Below the pieces are notes generated by a model that was not told the origin of the DNA, did not search any database, and was given only the letters and a program-made list of their open reading frames with translations. A stretch of 64,000 nucleotides of DNA, taken from contig NZ_JBAJEY010000001.1 in the NCBI RefSeq assembly GCF_039822285.1, positions 372,001 through 436,000 of the forward strand, given 5' to 3'. Positions 28,904 through 36,920 of the stretch are shown piece by piece. Positions within the stretch are counted from its first letter, which is position 1. Every line of letters starts with the position of its first letter. Source of the stretch: Thiofaba sp039822285 (lineage in GTDB: Bacteria > Pseudomonadota > Gammaproteobacteria > Halothiobacillales > Halothiobacillaceae). The position numbers and the translations under genes were made by a program.

Positions 28904-29163
28904 GGCGGGGATCATTCAGGCCGTTTCAAAACCCATTGAACCAGCCTGAAGGGGCGAGCCAAGGATGACTCGCGCGAGAATCAATCACGAAAAGTGATTG
29001 ATTCTCGGAGCCCGTCGCGGGCGTGTACCGCGACGCTCTCGAAGGCCGAACCCCGCAGGGGCTTCCGGCATGGATGCCGGAAGGACGTGAGAGGAGGACC
29101 AGGCGAGTCTCAAAAGGGCAGGACAGCCCTTTTGAAACAGTCAGATCATTCCCCGCCTTTTTT
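28904..29163 (+). terminator. Intrinsic terminator of rne, split by an inserted element
   Basis: GGCGGGG at 28904-28910 and CCCCGCC at 29151-29157 followed by TTTTTT (29158-29163) would form a classical terminator with loop ATCATT. The loop sequence is present on both sides of the 228-bp element (28911-28916 and 29145-29150). Removing the element and one ATCATT restores a perfect 7-bp GC stem plus U tract, 52 bp after the rne stop. Confidence 0.8.
28917..29144 (+). mobile_element. Hairpin-loop-inserted MITE-like element, copy B (long form)
   Basis: 228 bp, from CAGGCCGTTTC to GAAACAGTCAG, flanked by the direct repeat ATCATT. Six hairpins: a degenerate left terminal stem, GCGAGCC / a partly mismatched partner, a perfect 14-bp stem CGAGAATCAATCAC / GTGATTGATTCTCG, CGTCGCGG / CCGCGACG, the extra 10-bp stem CTTCCGGCAT / ATGCCGGAAG found only in long copies, and the right terminal stem GTTTCAAAAGGGC-type / GCCCTTTTGAAAC. 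It lies between convergent rne and the phosphatase gene and shares its exact length with copy D. Short reading frames through it are not supported as genes. Confidence 0.9.
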
Positions 29164-29180
29164 GTGCGTGCCCTGCCCGG

Positions 29181-29672
29181 TCAGTACCAGCCGCGCTCCC
29201 TGCGGATGGTCTCGAGCAAACCCTCGGCGGCCGCCTCGACCATGTCCAGCACCTGCTCGAACCCCGCGGGCCCGCCGTAATAGGGATCGGGCACTTCACG
29301 AGCGCCGTACCCGGGTGCGAACTCCATGAACAGCCCCACGCGGGATGAACTCTCGGCCGGCATCAGCCGCTCGAGGATGGCCAGGTTGTCTTCATCCATC
29401 GCCAGCACATAGTCGAAGCGGGAGAAGTCCGGCACCTCGACCTTGCGCGCACGCAGGGCCGACAGGTCATAGCCTCGCCGCTGCGCGGCCTGCATGGTGC
29501 GCGGGTCAGGCGGATTGCCAATGTGGTAAGCATGCGTCCCGGCCGAGTCGATGCGGATACGGTTGATCAGGCCGGCCTCGGTCACCTTGCGCGTGAACAC
29601 GCCTTCGGCCGTCGGCGAACGGCAGATATTGCCCATGCAGACGAACAGCACGGACACCTCATGTCGATTCAT
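29181..29672 (-). CDS. Low-molecular-weight protein-tyrosine-phosphatase family protein
   Basis: 163 aa from ATG 29672 (MNRHEVSVLFVCMGN). The P-loop C12-x5-R18 in VCMGNICRSPTAEG and the acid loop DPYYGGPAGFEQVLDMVE identify the family; this is the stand-alone eukaryote-like type common in gammaproteobacteria rather than the ArsC or Wzb branch. It dephosphorylates phosphotyrosine; the natural target is unknown. PolX begins its last codons only 68 bp upstream on the same strand. Confidence 0.92.
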   Translation of the reverse strand: MNRHEVSVLFVCMGNICRSPTAEGVFTRKVTEAGLINRIRIDSAGTHAYHIGNPPDPRTMQAAQRRGYDLSALRARKVEVPDFSRFDYVLAMDEDNLAILERLMPAESSSRVGLFMEFAPGYGAREVPDPYYGGPAGFEQVLDMVEAAAEGLLETIRRERGWY

Positions 29673-29740
29673 GTGCAATCTCCCCTCTCTCGGATCGTTT
29701 CTCCGCCCATTGTTGCCCGACACGGGACCGGCCACCAGCC

Positions 29741-31435
29741 TCAGGCCCTGCGCAGGCCCCGAAGCAAAGCGTCGAGCGCCAGGGTGTTGACCACATCGCC
29801 AGCCTCGATCCAGCCCCGCCGCGCCTGGAAAACGCCGTGCCGCACAAGATCCAACTCGGCTGCGGAACGCGCGTCGCTGGCAATGCACAGCCGGGCACCC
29901 AGGTCACGCGCCATGCGGCCATGATGGTCGTCGAGATCGAGGCGCTCAGGACGGGCATCGACCTCCAGCACCACCCCGTGCGTGGCGGCGGCCCGCAGCA
30001 CCTGCTCCATGTCCAACGCCATGGAGGGCCGGCCGGGCAGGAGGCGTCCCGTGGGATGGGCGAGGAGGGTACAGTGCGGGTGCTGCATGGCGCGCAGGAT
30101 GCGCCGGGTCTGCTGCGCGGACGGGAGGTCGAATCCATCGTTGACGGCACACACGCACAGGTCGAGCCGGGCCAGGATGTCGTCGGGCAGCGCGAGCGTT
30201 CCATCCTCAAGGATGTCCACCTCCACCCCCTTGAGCAGGCGAATGCCCTCCAGCCGGGCGTTGATCCGGTCGATCGCCTCGATCTGTTCCAGGAGCCGGC
30301 CGGCATCCAGCCCATGGTCGGTGATGGCGAGGTAATCGTACCCCCGCGCCCTGGCCGCGCGCGCCATCGCCTCCAGCCCATCGCGCCCCTCGCCCCAGTC
30401 ACTGTGCGCATGCAGGTCACCCCGCAGGTCGGAGGGCTCAACGAGGACCGGCAGGCGGTGCTCCCTCGCCGCCTGGATCTCACCGCGATCCTCCCGCAAC
30501 TCGGGCGGAATGAAAGGCAAGCCCACCGCAGCGAACACCTCCTCCTCGGTCCGTCCGCCCACGCGCTGCCCGTCGCGGAACACGCCGTATTCGTTGATCT
30601 TCAGCCCCCGCTTCACGGCCAGGGTGCGCACGGCGATGTTATGCGCCCGGGAACCGGTGAAGTAATGCAGCGCCGCACCGAAGCTCGCCGCGGGCACGAC
30701 GCGCACATCCACCTGCAGTCCCGAACGAAGGCGCAGGCTGGCTCGCGTGCCCCCGCGCTCCAGAATCGCGTCAACCTCGGCATGGCCGCCGAGGCGCTGC
30801 ATGATGGGGCTGCCACGCTGGACGACAACCAAGATATCGAGATCCCCCACGGTCTCCAGATGCCGGCGGAAGCTGCCCGCCACCACGGCCGACCTCACCC
30901 CATCGATGGCGCGGATGAAGCCGAGCAGACCCTCCGCCACCGGCTCGGCATCCGCCCAACGCCGCCTCTCCGCTGGACGGAGCGCGGCCAGTTCGGCGAG
31001 GATGGTGACCGTCATCTTCGGACCGAAGCCATGCAGGGCCTGCAGCCGCCCCGCCTCGGCGGCCGCGCGCAGCTTGTCCAGGCTGTCGATGCCAAGCTCG
31101 TGATACAGCGCATGCACGCGCTTCGGCCCCAGCCCGCGCACATGCAGCAGGTCGGCGAGATGCTCGGGCAGCTCGCACTTCAGACGATCCAACGCGGCGA
31201 GGCGGCCGGAGGCGACAAACTCGCCGATCTTCGCCGCAAGATCGTCTCCGATGCCCGGCAGCGCGGTCAGGTCCTCCCCTGCCGCAAGCATCTCGTCCAC
31301 GCTCCTGGGCAAGGTCCGCAGCAGCCGCGCGGCGTTACGGTAGGCACGCACGCGGAAGGGATTGGCCGCCTCGATCTCGAGTAGATCAGCCATCTCGTCG
31401 AAGCGGTCGGCGATTTCCGCATTCATCTCCGGCAT
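29741..31435 (-). CDS. polX: Family X DNA polymerase with PHP domain
   Basis: 564 aa repair polymerase. In order: an 8-kDa-like helix-hairpin-helix region (PGIGDDLAAKIGEFV, RGLGPKRVHALYHELGI, HGFGPKMTVTIL), a palm with metal aspartates D198 and D200 in ETVGDLDILVV and D243 in GLQVDVRVV, thumb, and a C-terminal PHP domain (about 338-560) with H342/H344 in DLHAHSDWGEGRDG and ITDHG. All three polymerase aspartates and the first PHP histidines are intact, so both gap filling and 3'-5' exonuclease activity are plausible. The start at 31435 has GGAGG six bases upstream. Confidence 0.94.
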   Translation of the reverse strand: MPEMNAEIADRFDEMADLLEIEAANPFRVRAYRNAARLLRTLPRSVDEMLAAGEDLTALPGIGDDLAAKIGEFVASGRLAALDRLKCELPEHLADLLHVRGLGPKRVHALYHELGIDSLDKLRAAAEAGRLQALHGFGPKMTVTILAELAALRPAERRRWADAEPVAEGLLGFIRAIDGVRSAVVAGSFRRHLETVGDLDILVVVQRGSPIMQRLGGHAEVDAILERGGTRASLRLRSGLQVDVRVVPAASFGAALHYFTGSRAHNIAVRTLAVKRGLKINEYGVFRDGQRVGGRTEEEVFAAVGLPFIPPELREDRGEIQAAREHRLPVLVEPSDLRGDLHAHSDWGEGRDGLEAMARAARARGYDYLAITDHGLDAGRLLEQIEAIDRINARLEGIRLLKGVEVDILEDGTLALPDDILARLDLCVCAVNDGFDLPSAQQTRRILRAMQHPHCTLLAHPTGRLLPGRPSMALDMEQVLRAAATHGVVLEVDARPERLDLDDHHGRMARDLGARLCIASDARSAAELDLVRHGVFQARRGWIEAGDVVNTLALDALLRGLRRA

Positions 31436-31533
31436 CCTCGGCCTCCATGTGCCAGGGCATCACCCACTTTGATATAGCATCTCCGCCCCCCAGCTCGCCC
31501 GCCTTGACACCCCTCTCCCCCGCAGGGCAATCT

Positions 31534-31560
31534 TTGGCACTCTCACTCCACGAGTGCCAA
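31534..31560. promoter_or_regulatory. CIRCE operator upstream of hrcA
   Basis: TTGGCACTC, nine bases, GAGTGCCAA: a perfect 9-bp inverted repeat matching the CIRCE consensus (TTAGCACTC-N9-GAGTGCTAA) with one symmetric change. It ends 11 bp before the hrcA start codon. It overlaps a GTG that would otherwise be an alternative hrcA start, so that start is rejected. A TTGACA at 31504-31509 could be the -35 of the repressed promoter. Confidence 0.9.
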
Positions 31561-31571
31561 ACCTCCGCGCA

Positions 31572-32627
31572 ATGAGCCTACCGCCCCTCAACGAACGCGC
31601 CCAGCAGTTGCTGAAGGCCCTCATCGAGCGCTACATCAGCGAAGGCGTACCCGTGGGCTCGCGCACCCTCTCGCAGGCTACCCCTTTTTCCCTCAGCCCG
31701 GCCACCATCCGCAACGTGATGGCCGACCTGGAAATGATGGGGCTGATCCATGCGCCGCACACCTCCGCCGGGCGGGTGCCGACCATCCAGGGTTACCGCC
31801 TGTTCATCAACCAGCTGCTGACCATGCGCAACCTGGACGAGGCCCAGGTCGACTTCCTCAGTGGCGAACTGCGCCAGGCCAGCAGTTCGCGCCAGCAGTT
31901 GATCGAAACCGCCTCACAGCTGCTCTCCCACCTGACCCGCTATGCCGGCCTGGTCACCCTGCCCCGCCGCGAGCATGCGCGCCTGACCCAGATCGAATTC
32001 GTCCCGCTCTCCGGCCGGCGGGTCCTGGCGATCCTGGTGATGGACGACGGTGAGGTCCAGAACCGCGTCTTACCGGTCAGCCGCGACTATTCAAGCAGTG
32101 AGCTGCGCAAGTACAGCGCCCTGCTCTCCGAGCAGCTGGCGGGCCAGGAGGCCGCCCGGGTGCGCGAGGCCCTGCTGGCCGAGATGGACAAGGTACGCAG
32201 CGACCTCAACACCCTCATGCTGGAGGCGATCCAGCTCACCGAACAGGCACTCGATGCCGCCACCCCCGAACCCGACCTCGTCATCAGTGGCCAATCCAAC
32301 CTGGTCGGGCTGGAGGACATGGGCAATCTTGCGCGCATGAAACGCCTGTTCGAAGCCTTCGAGACCAAGCGCGACATCCTCCACCTGCTCGATCAGTCTG
32401 AGCGTGCCGAGGGCGTGCAGATCTTTATCGGTGGCGAATCGGGCTATGATCCCTTCGAGGGCTGTAGCCTGATCACCGCGCCCTACCGCGAACAGGGCCG
32501 GGTGGTGGGCTACCTTGGCGTCATCGGCCCCACCCGCATGCCCTATGATCGGGTGATCCCCCTGGTGGACATCACCGCCCGCCTGCTGGGCGCGGCCATG
32601 AGTCCCGGTCTTGAAACCGAAGGCTGA
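31572..32627 (+). CDS. hrcA: Heat-inducible transcription repressor HrcA
   Basis: 351 aa from ATG 31572 (MSLPPLNERAQQLLKALIERY). It has an N-terminal winged helix (GVPVGSRTLSQ, LSPATIRNVMADLEMMGLIHAPHTSAGRVPT) and a C-terminal GAF-like dimerisation domain, ending with the conserved YREQGRVVGYLGVIGPTRMPYDRVIPLVD. HrcA binds CIRCE and needs GroE for activity in known systems. It heads the hrcA-grpE-dnaK-dnaJ cluster and has a CIRCE directly before it. Many gammaproteobacteria rely on RpoH alone, so this marks a particular lineage. Confidence 0.97.
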   Translation: MSLPPLNERAQQLLKALIERYISEGVPVGSRTLSQATPFSLSPATIRNVMADLEMMGLIHAPHTSAGRVPTIQGYRLFINQLLTMRNLDEAQVDFLSGELRQASSSRQQLIETASQLLSHLTRYAGLVTLPRREHARLTQIEFVPLSGRRVLAILVMDDGEVQNRVLPVSRDYSSSELRKYSALLSEQLAGQEAARVREALLAEMDKVRSDLNTLMLEAIQLTEQALDAATPEPDLVISGQSNLVGLEDMGNLARMKRLFEAFETKRDILHLLDQSERAEGVQIFIGGESGYDPFEGCSLITAPYREQGRVVGYLGVIGPTRMPYDRVIPLVDITARLLGAAMSPGLETEG

Positions 32628-32678
32628 AGCCCAAGATTTGTTTTCCACAATCCAACCATCCGCATCAGGAGACAGCGC

Positions 32679-33203
32679 GTGAGTCAGGACACCCAACCCA
32701 CCCCGGAATCCCCCGAAGTGGAGCAAGCCACCGAACTGCTGCCGGACGACTCCATCCACGCCCTGCTGGAAGACGCGCGCAGCAAGGCCGACGAGCACTG
32801 GAACGAGGTGCTGCGCCTGCGCGCCGAGATGGACAACCTGCGCAAGCGCACCGAACGCGACATCGACAACGCGCGCAAATATGCCTTGGAGAAATTCGTC
32901 GAATCCCTGCTCGGTGTGGCCGACAGCCTGGATCTCGGCCTCAAGGCCTGCCAGGAGGCCACCGACATCGCCCCCCTGCAGCAGGGCACCGAGATGATGC
33001 ACAGCCAGTTCTTCCAGACCCTGGAGCGCTTCGGCGTCAAGCCGATCGACCCGCTGGGCGAGCCCTTCAATCCGGACCTGCACCAGGCCATTGCCATGCA
33101 GCCGGCCGAGGGCGAATCCAACCGCGTCATCCAGGTGCTTCAGAAGGGCTACCAGCTGAACGAGCGCGTGCTGCGTCCGGCACTGGTGATCGTTTCCCAG
33201 TGA
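32679..33203 (+). CDS. grpE: Nucleotide-exchange factor GrpE
   Basis: 174 aa cofactor that releases ADP from DnaK. The GTG start at 32679 has AGGAGA seven bases upstream. It has an acidic N-terminus, a long helical coiled coil (about 40-95, LRLRAEMDNLRKRTERDIDNARKYALEKFVE) and a C-terminal beta domain with FNPDLHQAIAMQ and RVIQVLQKGYQLNERVLRPALV. It lies 51 bp after hrcA and is probably co-transcribed from the CIRCE-controlled promoter. Confidence 0.97.
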   Translation: MSQDTQPTPESPEVEQATELLPDDSIHALLEDARSKADEHWNEVLRLRAEMDNLRKRTERDIDNARKYALEKFVESLLGVADSLDLGLKACQEATDIAPLQQGTEMMHSQFFQTLERFGVKPIDPLGEPFNPDLHQAIAMQPAEGESNRVIQVLQKGYQLNERVLRPALVIVSQ

Positions 33204-33257
33204 CACGGCCTTGAAACGGCACTAAGTGCCCCCACCATCAAGCCAACCGAACAACCC

Positions 33258-33315
33258 GTAGGAGCGGCGCCCCGCCGCGATCAACCATTTCAAATCGCGG
33301 CTGGGGCGCCGCCCT
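33258..33315. repeat. REP-type palindrome between grpE and dnaK
   Basis: Starts GTAGGAGCGGCGCC. The arms GCGGCGCCCC (33264-33273) and GGGGCGCCGC (33303-33312), plus the inner arms GCCGCGAT and ATCGCGGC, give a stem of about 18 bp with a 12-nt loop. Placed in the middle of a heat-shock operon, it could attenuate read-through or protect upstream mRNA. It belongs to the same family as the repeats at 9935 and 54066. Confidence 0.75.
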
Positions 33316-33353
33316 CAGCAAAATCAACGAATTCTGTTAAGGAGCACTTCATC

Positions 33354-35273
33354 ATGGGCAAGATCATCGGCATCGACCTTGGCACCACCAACTCCTGCGT
33401 CGCCATCATCGAAGGTGGCCAGCCCAAGGTCATCGAAAACAGCGAGGGCGCACGCACCACGCCCTCCGTGGTCGCGTTCACCAAGGACGGCGAGGTCATC
33501 GTCGGTCAGCCGGCCAAGCGCCAGGCGGTCACCAACCCGCAGAACACCCTGTACGCCGTCAAGCGCCTGATCGGCCGCCGCTTCGAGGAAGAGGCGGTGC
33601 AGAAGGACATCAAGCTGATGCCCTACAAGATCGTCCGTGCCGACAACGGCGACGCCTGGGTCGAGGTCAACGGCAAGAAGATGGCCCCGCCCGAGGTCTC
33701 CGCGCGCGTGCTGATGAAGATCAAGAAGGACGTGGAGGCCTACCTGGGCGAGCCGGTGACCGAGGCGGTTATCACCGTCCCGGCCTACTTCAACGACAGC
33801 CAGCGCCAGGCCACCAAGGATGCCGGCCGCATCGCGGGCCTCGAGGTCAAGCGCATCATCAACGAGCCGACCGCGGCCGCGCTGGCCTATGGCCTCGACA
33901 AGGCGCAATCCAAGGACATGAAGATCGCCGTGTATGACCTCGGCGGCGGCACCTTCGACATCTCCATCATCGAGATCGCCGACATCGACGGCGAGAAGCA
34001 GTTCGAGGTGCTCTCCACCAACGGCGACACCTTCCTCGGTGGCGAGGACTTCGACAACCGGCTGATCGACTACCTGGTCGACGAGTTCAAGAAGGAGCAG
34101 GGCATCGACCTGCGCAACGACCCGCTGGCCATGCAGCGCCTGAAGGAGGCAGCAGAGAAGGCGAAGATCGAGCTCTCCTCCACCGAGCAGACCGACGTCA
34201 ACCTGCCGTACATCACCGCCGATGCCACAGGGCCCAAGCACCTGAACGTCAAGATCACCCGCGCCAAGCTCGAGGCCCTGGTGGATGACCTGATCCAGCG
34301 CACCATCGAGCCGTGCAAGGTCGCACTCAAGGATGCCGGCCTCACCGCCTCCCAGATCGACGAGGTGATCCTGGTCGGCGGTCAGACCCGCATGCCCAAG
34401 GTGCGCGAGGCAGTGAAGGCCTTCTTTGGCAAGGATCCGCGCAAAGACGTCAACCCGGACGAAGCGGTCGCCGTGGGCGCAGCCGTGCAGGGCGGTGTAC
34501 TGACCGGCGAGCGCAAGGACGTACTGCTGCTCGACGTCACCCCGCTCTCCCTCGGCATCGAGACCATGGGCGGCGTGATGACCAAGCTGATCGAGAAGAA
34601 CACCACCATCCCGACCAAGGCGAGTCAGGTGTTCTCCACCGCTGACGACAACCAGACCGCCGTCACCGTGCATGTGCTGCAGGGCGAGCGCGAGATGGCC
34701 TCAGGCAACAAGTCGCTGGGCCGTTTCGATTTGACTGACATCCCGCCGGCGCCGCGCGGCGTGCCGCAGATCGAGGTCACCTTCGACATCGACGCCAACG
34801 GCATCCTGCACGTGTCCGCCAAGGACAAGGGCACCGGCAAGGAGCAGTCCATCCGTATCACCGCCTCCAGCGGCCTGAGCGAGGACGAGATCCAGCGCAT
34901 GGTGCAGGACGCCGAGGCGCACCGCGAGGAAGACCGCAAGCTGCGTGAACTGGTCGAGGCGCGCAACCAGGCCGACAGCCTGATCCACGCCACCGAGAAG
35001 TCCATCAAGGACCTCGGCGACAAGGTCGATGCCGGCGAGAAGAAGGCTGCGGAGGATGCCATCGCCGCGCTCAAGGAGGCGATGAAGGGCGACGACAAGG
35101 CCGCCATCGAGGCCAAGGCCGAGGAACTCGCCAAGGCCTCCGCCGCCATCGCCCAGAAGGCCTATGCTCAAGGCGCCGAGGCCCAGCCGGGTGCCCAGCA
35201 GACCAGCGGTGCCGGCAAGGCCGCGGACGACGTGGTTGATGCCGAGTTCGAGGAAGTGAAGGACACCAAGTAA
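33354..35273 (+). CDS. dnaK: Chaperone DnaK (Hsp70)
   Basis: 639 aa, full length. Nucleotide-binding domain with GIDLGTTNSCVA, YDLGGGTFDISI and ILVGGQTRMPKV, the linker DVLLLDVTPLSLGIETMGG, a substrate-binding domain and a helical lid, ending in an acidic DDVVDAEFEEVKDTK tail that resembles the usual EEVKD end. The start follows AAGGAGC. Works with GrpE and DnaJ encoded on either side. Confidence 0.99.
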   Translation: MGKIIGIDLGTTNSCVAIIEGGQPKVIENSEGARTTPSVVAFTKDGEVIVGQPAKRQAVTNPQNTLYAVKRLIGRRFEEEAVQKDIKLMPYKIVRADNGDAWVEVNGKKMAPPEVSARVLMKIKKDVEAYLGEPVTEAVITVPAYFNDSQRQATKDAGRIAGLEVKRIINEPTAAALAYGLDKAQSKDMKIAVYDLGGGTFDISIIEIADIDGEKQFEVLSTNGDTFLGGEDFDNRLIDYLVDEFKKEQGIDLRNDPLAMQRLKEAAEKAKIELSSTEQTDVNLPYITADATGPKHLNVKITRAKLEALVDDLIQRTIEPCKVALKDAGLTASQIDEVILVGGQTRMPKVREAVKAFFGKDPRKDVNPDEAVAVGAAVQGGVLTGERKDVLLLDVTPLSLGIETMGGVMTKLIEKNTTIPTKASQVFSTADDNQTAVTVHVLQGEREMASGNKSLGRFDLTDIPPAPRGVPQIEVTFDIDANGILHVSAKDKGTGKEQSIRITASSGLSEDEIQRMVQDAEAHREEDRKLRELVEARNQADSLIHATEKSIKDLGDKVDAGEKKAAEDAIAALKEAMKGDDKAAIEAKAEELAKASAAIAQKAYAQGAEAQPGAQQTSGAGKAADDVVDAEFEEVKDTK

Positions 35274-35293
35274 GGCAACACCGCCCCTTCACG

Positions 35294-35336
35294 GGCCACA
35301 GGGAACACAGAGGACCTCTCTGTGGGCTCTGTGGCC
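35294..35336. repeat. Nested hairpin between dnaK and dnaJ
   Basis: Outer arms GGCCACAG (35294-35301) and CTGTGGCC (35329-35336) enclose inner arms CACAGAG (35306-35312) and CTCTGTG (35318-35324). It lies in the 82-bp dnaK-dnaJ gap and has no U tract, so it may attenuate or process the transcript. The CTCTGTGG style of repeat is intergenic and unlike the REP family above. Confidence 0.55.
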
Positions 35337-35355
35337 TCATTGTTCAGGAAACATC

Positions 35356-36495
35356 ATGGCCAAGAAAGACCTTTACGAAATCCTCGGCGTGGCGAAGAAC
35401 GCCAGCGAGGACGAGCTCAAGAAGGCCTATCGCCGCCTGGCGATGAAATACCATCCGGACCGCAACCCGGACGACAAGGACGCTGAGGCCAAGTTCAAGG
35501 AAGCCAAGGAGGCCTACGAGATCCTCTCCGACGCGCAGAAGCGCGCGGCCTACGACCAGTTCGGCCACGCCGCCTTCGAGGCAGGCATGGGCGGCGGCGC
35601 GGGACCGGGTTATGGCGCAGGCTTCGGCGGGGCCAGCTTCTCCGACATCTTCGGCGACGTATTCGGCGACATCTTCGGCGGCGGCCGTGGCCGCGGCACC
35701 CGCGCCTATCGCGGCGCCGACCTGCAGTACAACCTCGAGATCAGTCTCGAGGAGGCGGTGGCGGGCACCACGGTCAAGATCCGCGTCCCCACCACCGAAC
35801 CCTGCACCGTCTGCGGCGGCAGCGGCGCGAAGAAGGGCACCAAGCCCAAAACCTGTCCCACCTGCGGCGGTGCGGGCGCAGTGCGCATCCAGCAGGGCAT
35901 CTTCGCCGTGCAGCAGACCTGCCCGACCTGCCACGGCCGCGGCGAGATCATCGAAGATCCCTGCCCAGAGTGTCGCGGCCAGGGCCGCGTGCAGACGCAC
36001 AAGACCCTGTCGGTGAAGATCCCGCCCGGCGTGGACACGGGCGATCGCATCCGCCTCGGCGGCGAGGGTGAGCCGGGCGAGCACGGCGGCCCGGCGGGTG
36101 ACCTGTTCGTGGTCATTCACGTCAAGCCGCACCCGATCTTCACCCGCCAGGACGCCGACCTGTATTGCGAGGTGCCGATCAGCTTCGCCACGGCCGCCCT
36201 CGGCGGCGAGGTGGAGGTGCCGACCCTCGGTGGCCGCGCCCGTCTGAAGATTCCGGCCGAGACACAGAGCGGCAAACTTTTCCGCCTGCGTGGCAAGGGT
36301 GTGGCCCCGGTCCGCGGCGGCGCACCGGGCGATTTGATCTGCAAGGTAAACGTCGAGACCCCGGTCAACCTGACCGAAGCGCAGAAGGACATGCTGAGGC
36401 GGTTCGACGAGTCGCTCGGCGGCGACCACCACCGTCCACAGGAGCAGTCCTGGATGGGGCGGGTGAAGAAATTCTTCGACGACATGCGCACCTGA
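35356..36495 (+). CDS. dnaJ: Chaperone DnaJ (Hsp40)
   Basis: 379 aa. J-domain (1-70) with H33-P34-D35, Gly/Phe-rich linker (about 75-115), four zinc-finger repeats CTVCGGSG, CPTCGGAG, CPTCHGRG and CPECRGQG, and a C-terminal substrate-binding and dimerisation region. Complete type I DnaJ. It is the last gene of the heat-shock cluster and is followed by a split terminator hairpin. Confidence 0.98.
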   Translation: MAKKDLYEILGVAKNASEDELKKAYRRLAMKYHPDRNPDDKDAEAKFKEAKEAYEILSDAQKRAAYDQFGHAAFEAGMGGGAGPGYGAGFGGASFSDIFGDVFGDIFGGGRGRGTRAYRGADLQYNLEISLEEAVAGTTVKIRVPTTEPCTVCGGSGAKKGTKPKTCPTCGGAGAVRIQQGIFAVQQTCPTCHGRGEIIEDPCPECRGQGRVQTHKTLSVKIPPGVDTGDRIRLGGEGEPGEHGGPAGDLFVVIHVKPHPIFTRQDADLYCEVPISFATAALGGEVEVPTLGGRARLKIPAETQSGKLFRLRGKGVAPVRGGAPGDLICKVNVETPVNLTEAQKDMLRRFDESLGGDHHRPQEQSWMGRVKKFFDDMRT

Positions 36496-36521
36496 GCGGG
36501 CACGGTCCCGCCCAATACGAC

Positions 36522-36712
36522 AAGGCCCGGTATCCCAGACTGTTTCAAAAGGGCTGTCCTGCCCTTTTGAAACTCGCCTCGTCGCGGTACACGCCCGCGA
36601 CGGGCTCCGAGAATCAATCACTTATCGTGATTGTTTCTCGCGCGAGCCGTCCATGGCTCGCCAATCCAGGCTGGGTCAAAGGCTTTTGACCCAGCCTGTA
36701 TCCCCGGGCCTT
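36522..36712 (+). terminator. Terminator-like hairpin after dnaJ, split by an inserted element
   Basis: AAGGCCCGG (36522-36530) and CCGGGCCTT (36704-36712) are perfect inverted repeats, with TATCC on each side of the 163-bp element (36531-36535 and 36699-36703). Without the element and one TATCC they would form a 9-bp stem with a TATCC loop, 26 bp past dnaJ. The downstream sequence (TGCTTTGG) gives only a weak U tract. Confidence 0.7.
36536..36698 (-). mobile_element. Hairpin-loop-inserted MITE-like element, copy C (short form, reverse)
   Basis: 163 bp in the opposite orientation to the other copies, between CAGACTGTTTC and CAGCCTG on the plus strand, flanked by the direct repeat TATCC. It has the same five-hairpin plan as copy A, including GTTTCAAAAGGGC / GCCCTTTTGAAAC and a terminal stem CTGGGTCAAA / TTTGACCCAG. 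It lies between convergent dnaJ and yceI. Confidence 0.9.
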
Positions 36713-36765
36713 TGCTTTGGTTGCCCACGGCTCATCCACGAGAGGGACGCGCCGGGGCAACGCAC

Positions 36766-36890
36766 CTAACGCCATACCTCCGTCTGGCGCACACCCTCGA
36801 TGGTGAGGAACAGCTCGGCCTCTGGCGCTGGGCCCGAGGCGGAAGCCGCTACGGTAGTCCTGGGAACCTCCTTGGGGACGTGGAGGGAAC
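36766..36890 (-). pseudogene. Degenerate remnant of a second YceI C-terminus
   Basis: Just downstream of the intact yceI gene, the minus strand can be read as ELFLTIEGVRQTEVWR followed by a stop. The real YceI ends ELFLSVEGVRQK. Upstream of a two-base deletion, another frame reads DYRSGFRLGPSA, matching the real DYDLGPAARE. Only about the last 40 codons survive. This suggests an old tandem duplication that has decayed; a second explanation is a truncated neighbouring yceI paralogue. Confidence 0.6.
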
Positions 36891-36920
36891 GGAATGGGGC
36901 CCTTCCCGGACGGGCGACCG

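Noticed and set aside
31554..31571. GTG at 31554 as the hrcA start
   Set aside because: The codon lies inside the CIRCE operator; ATG 31572 starts the conserved N-terminus.
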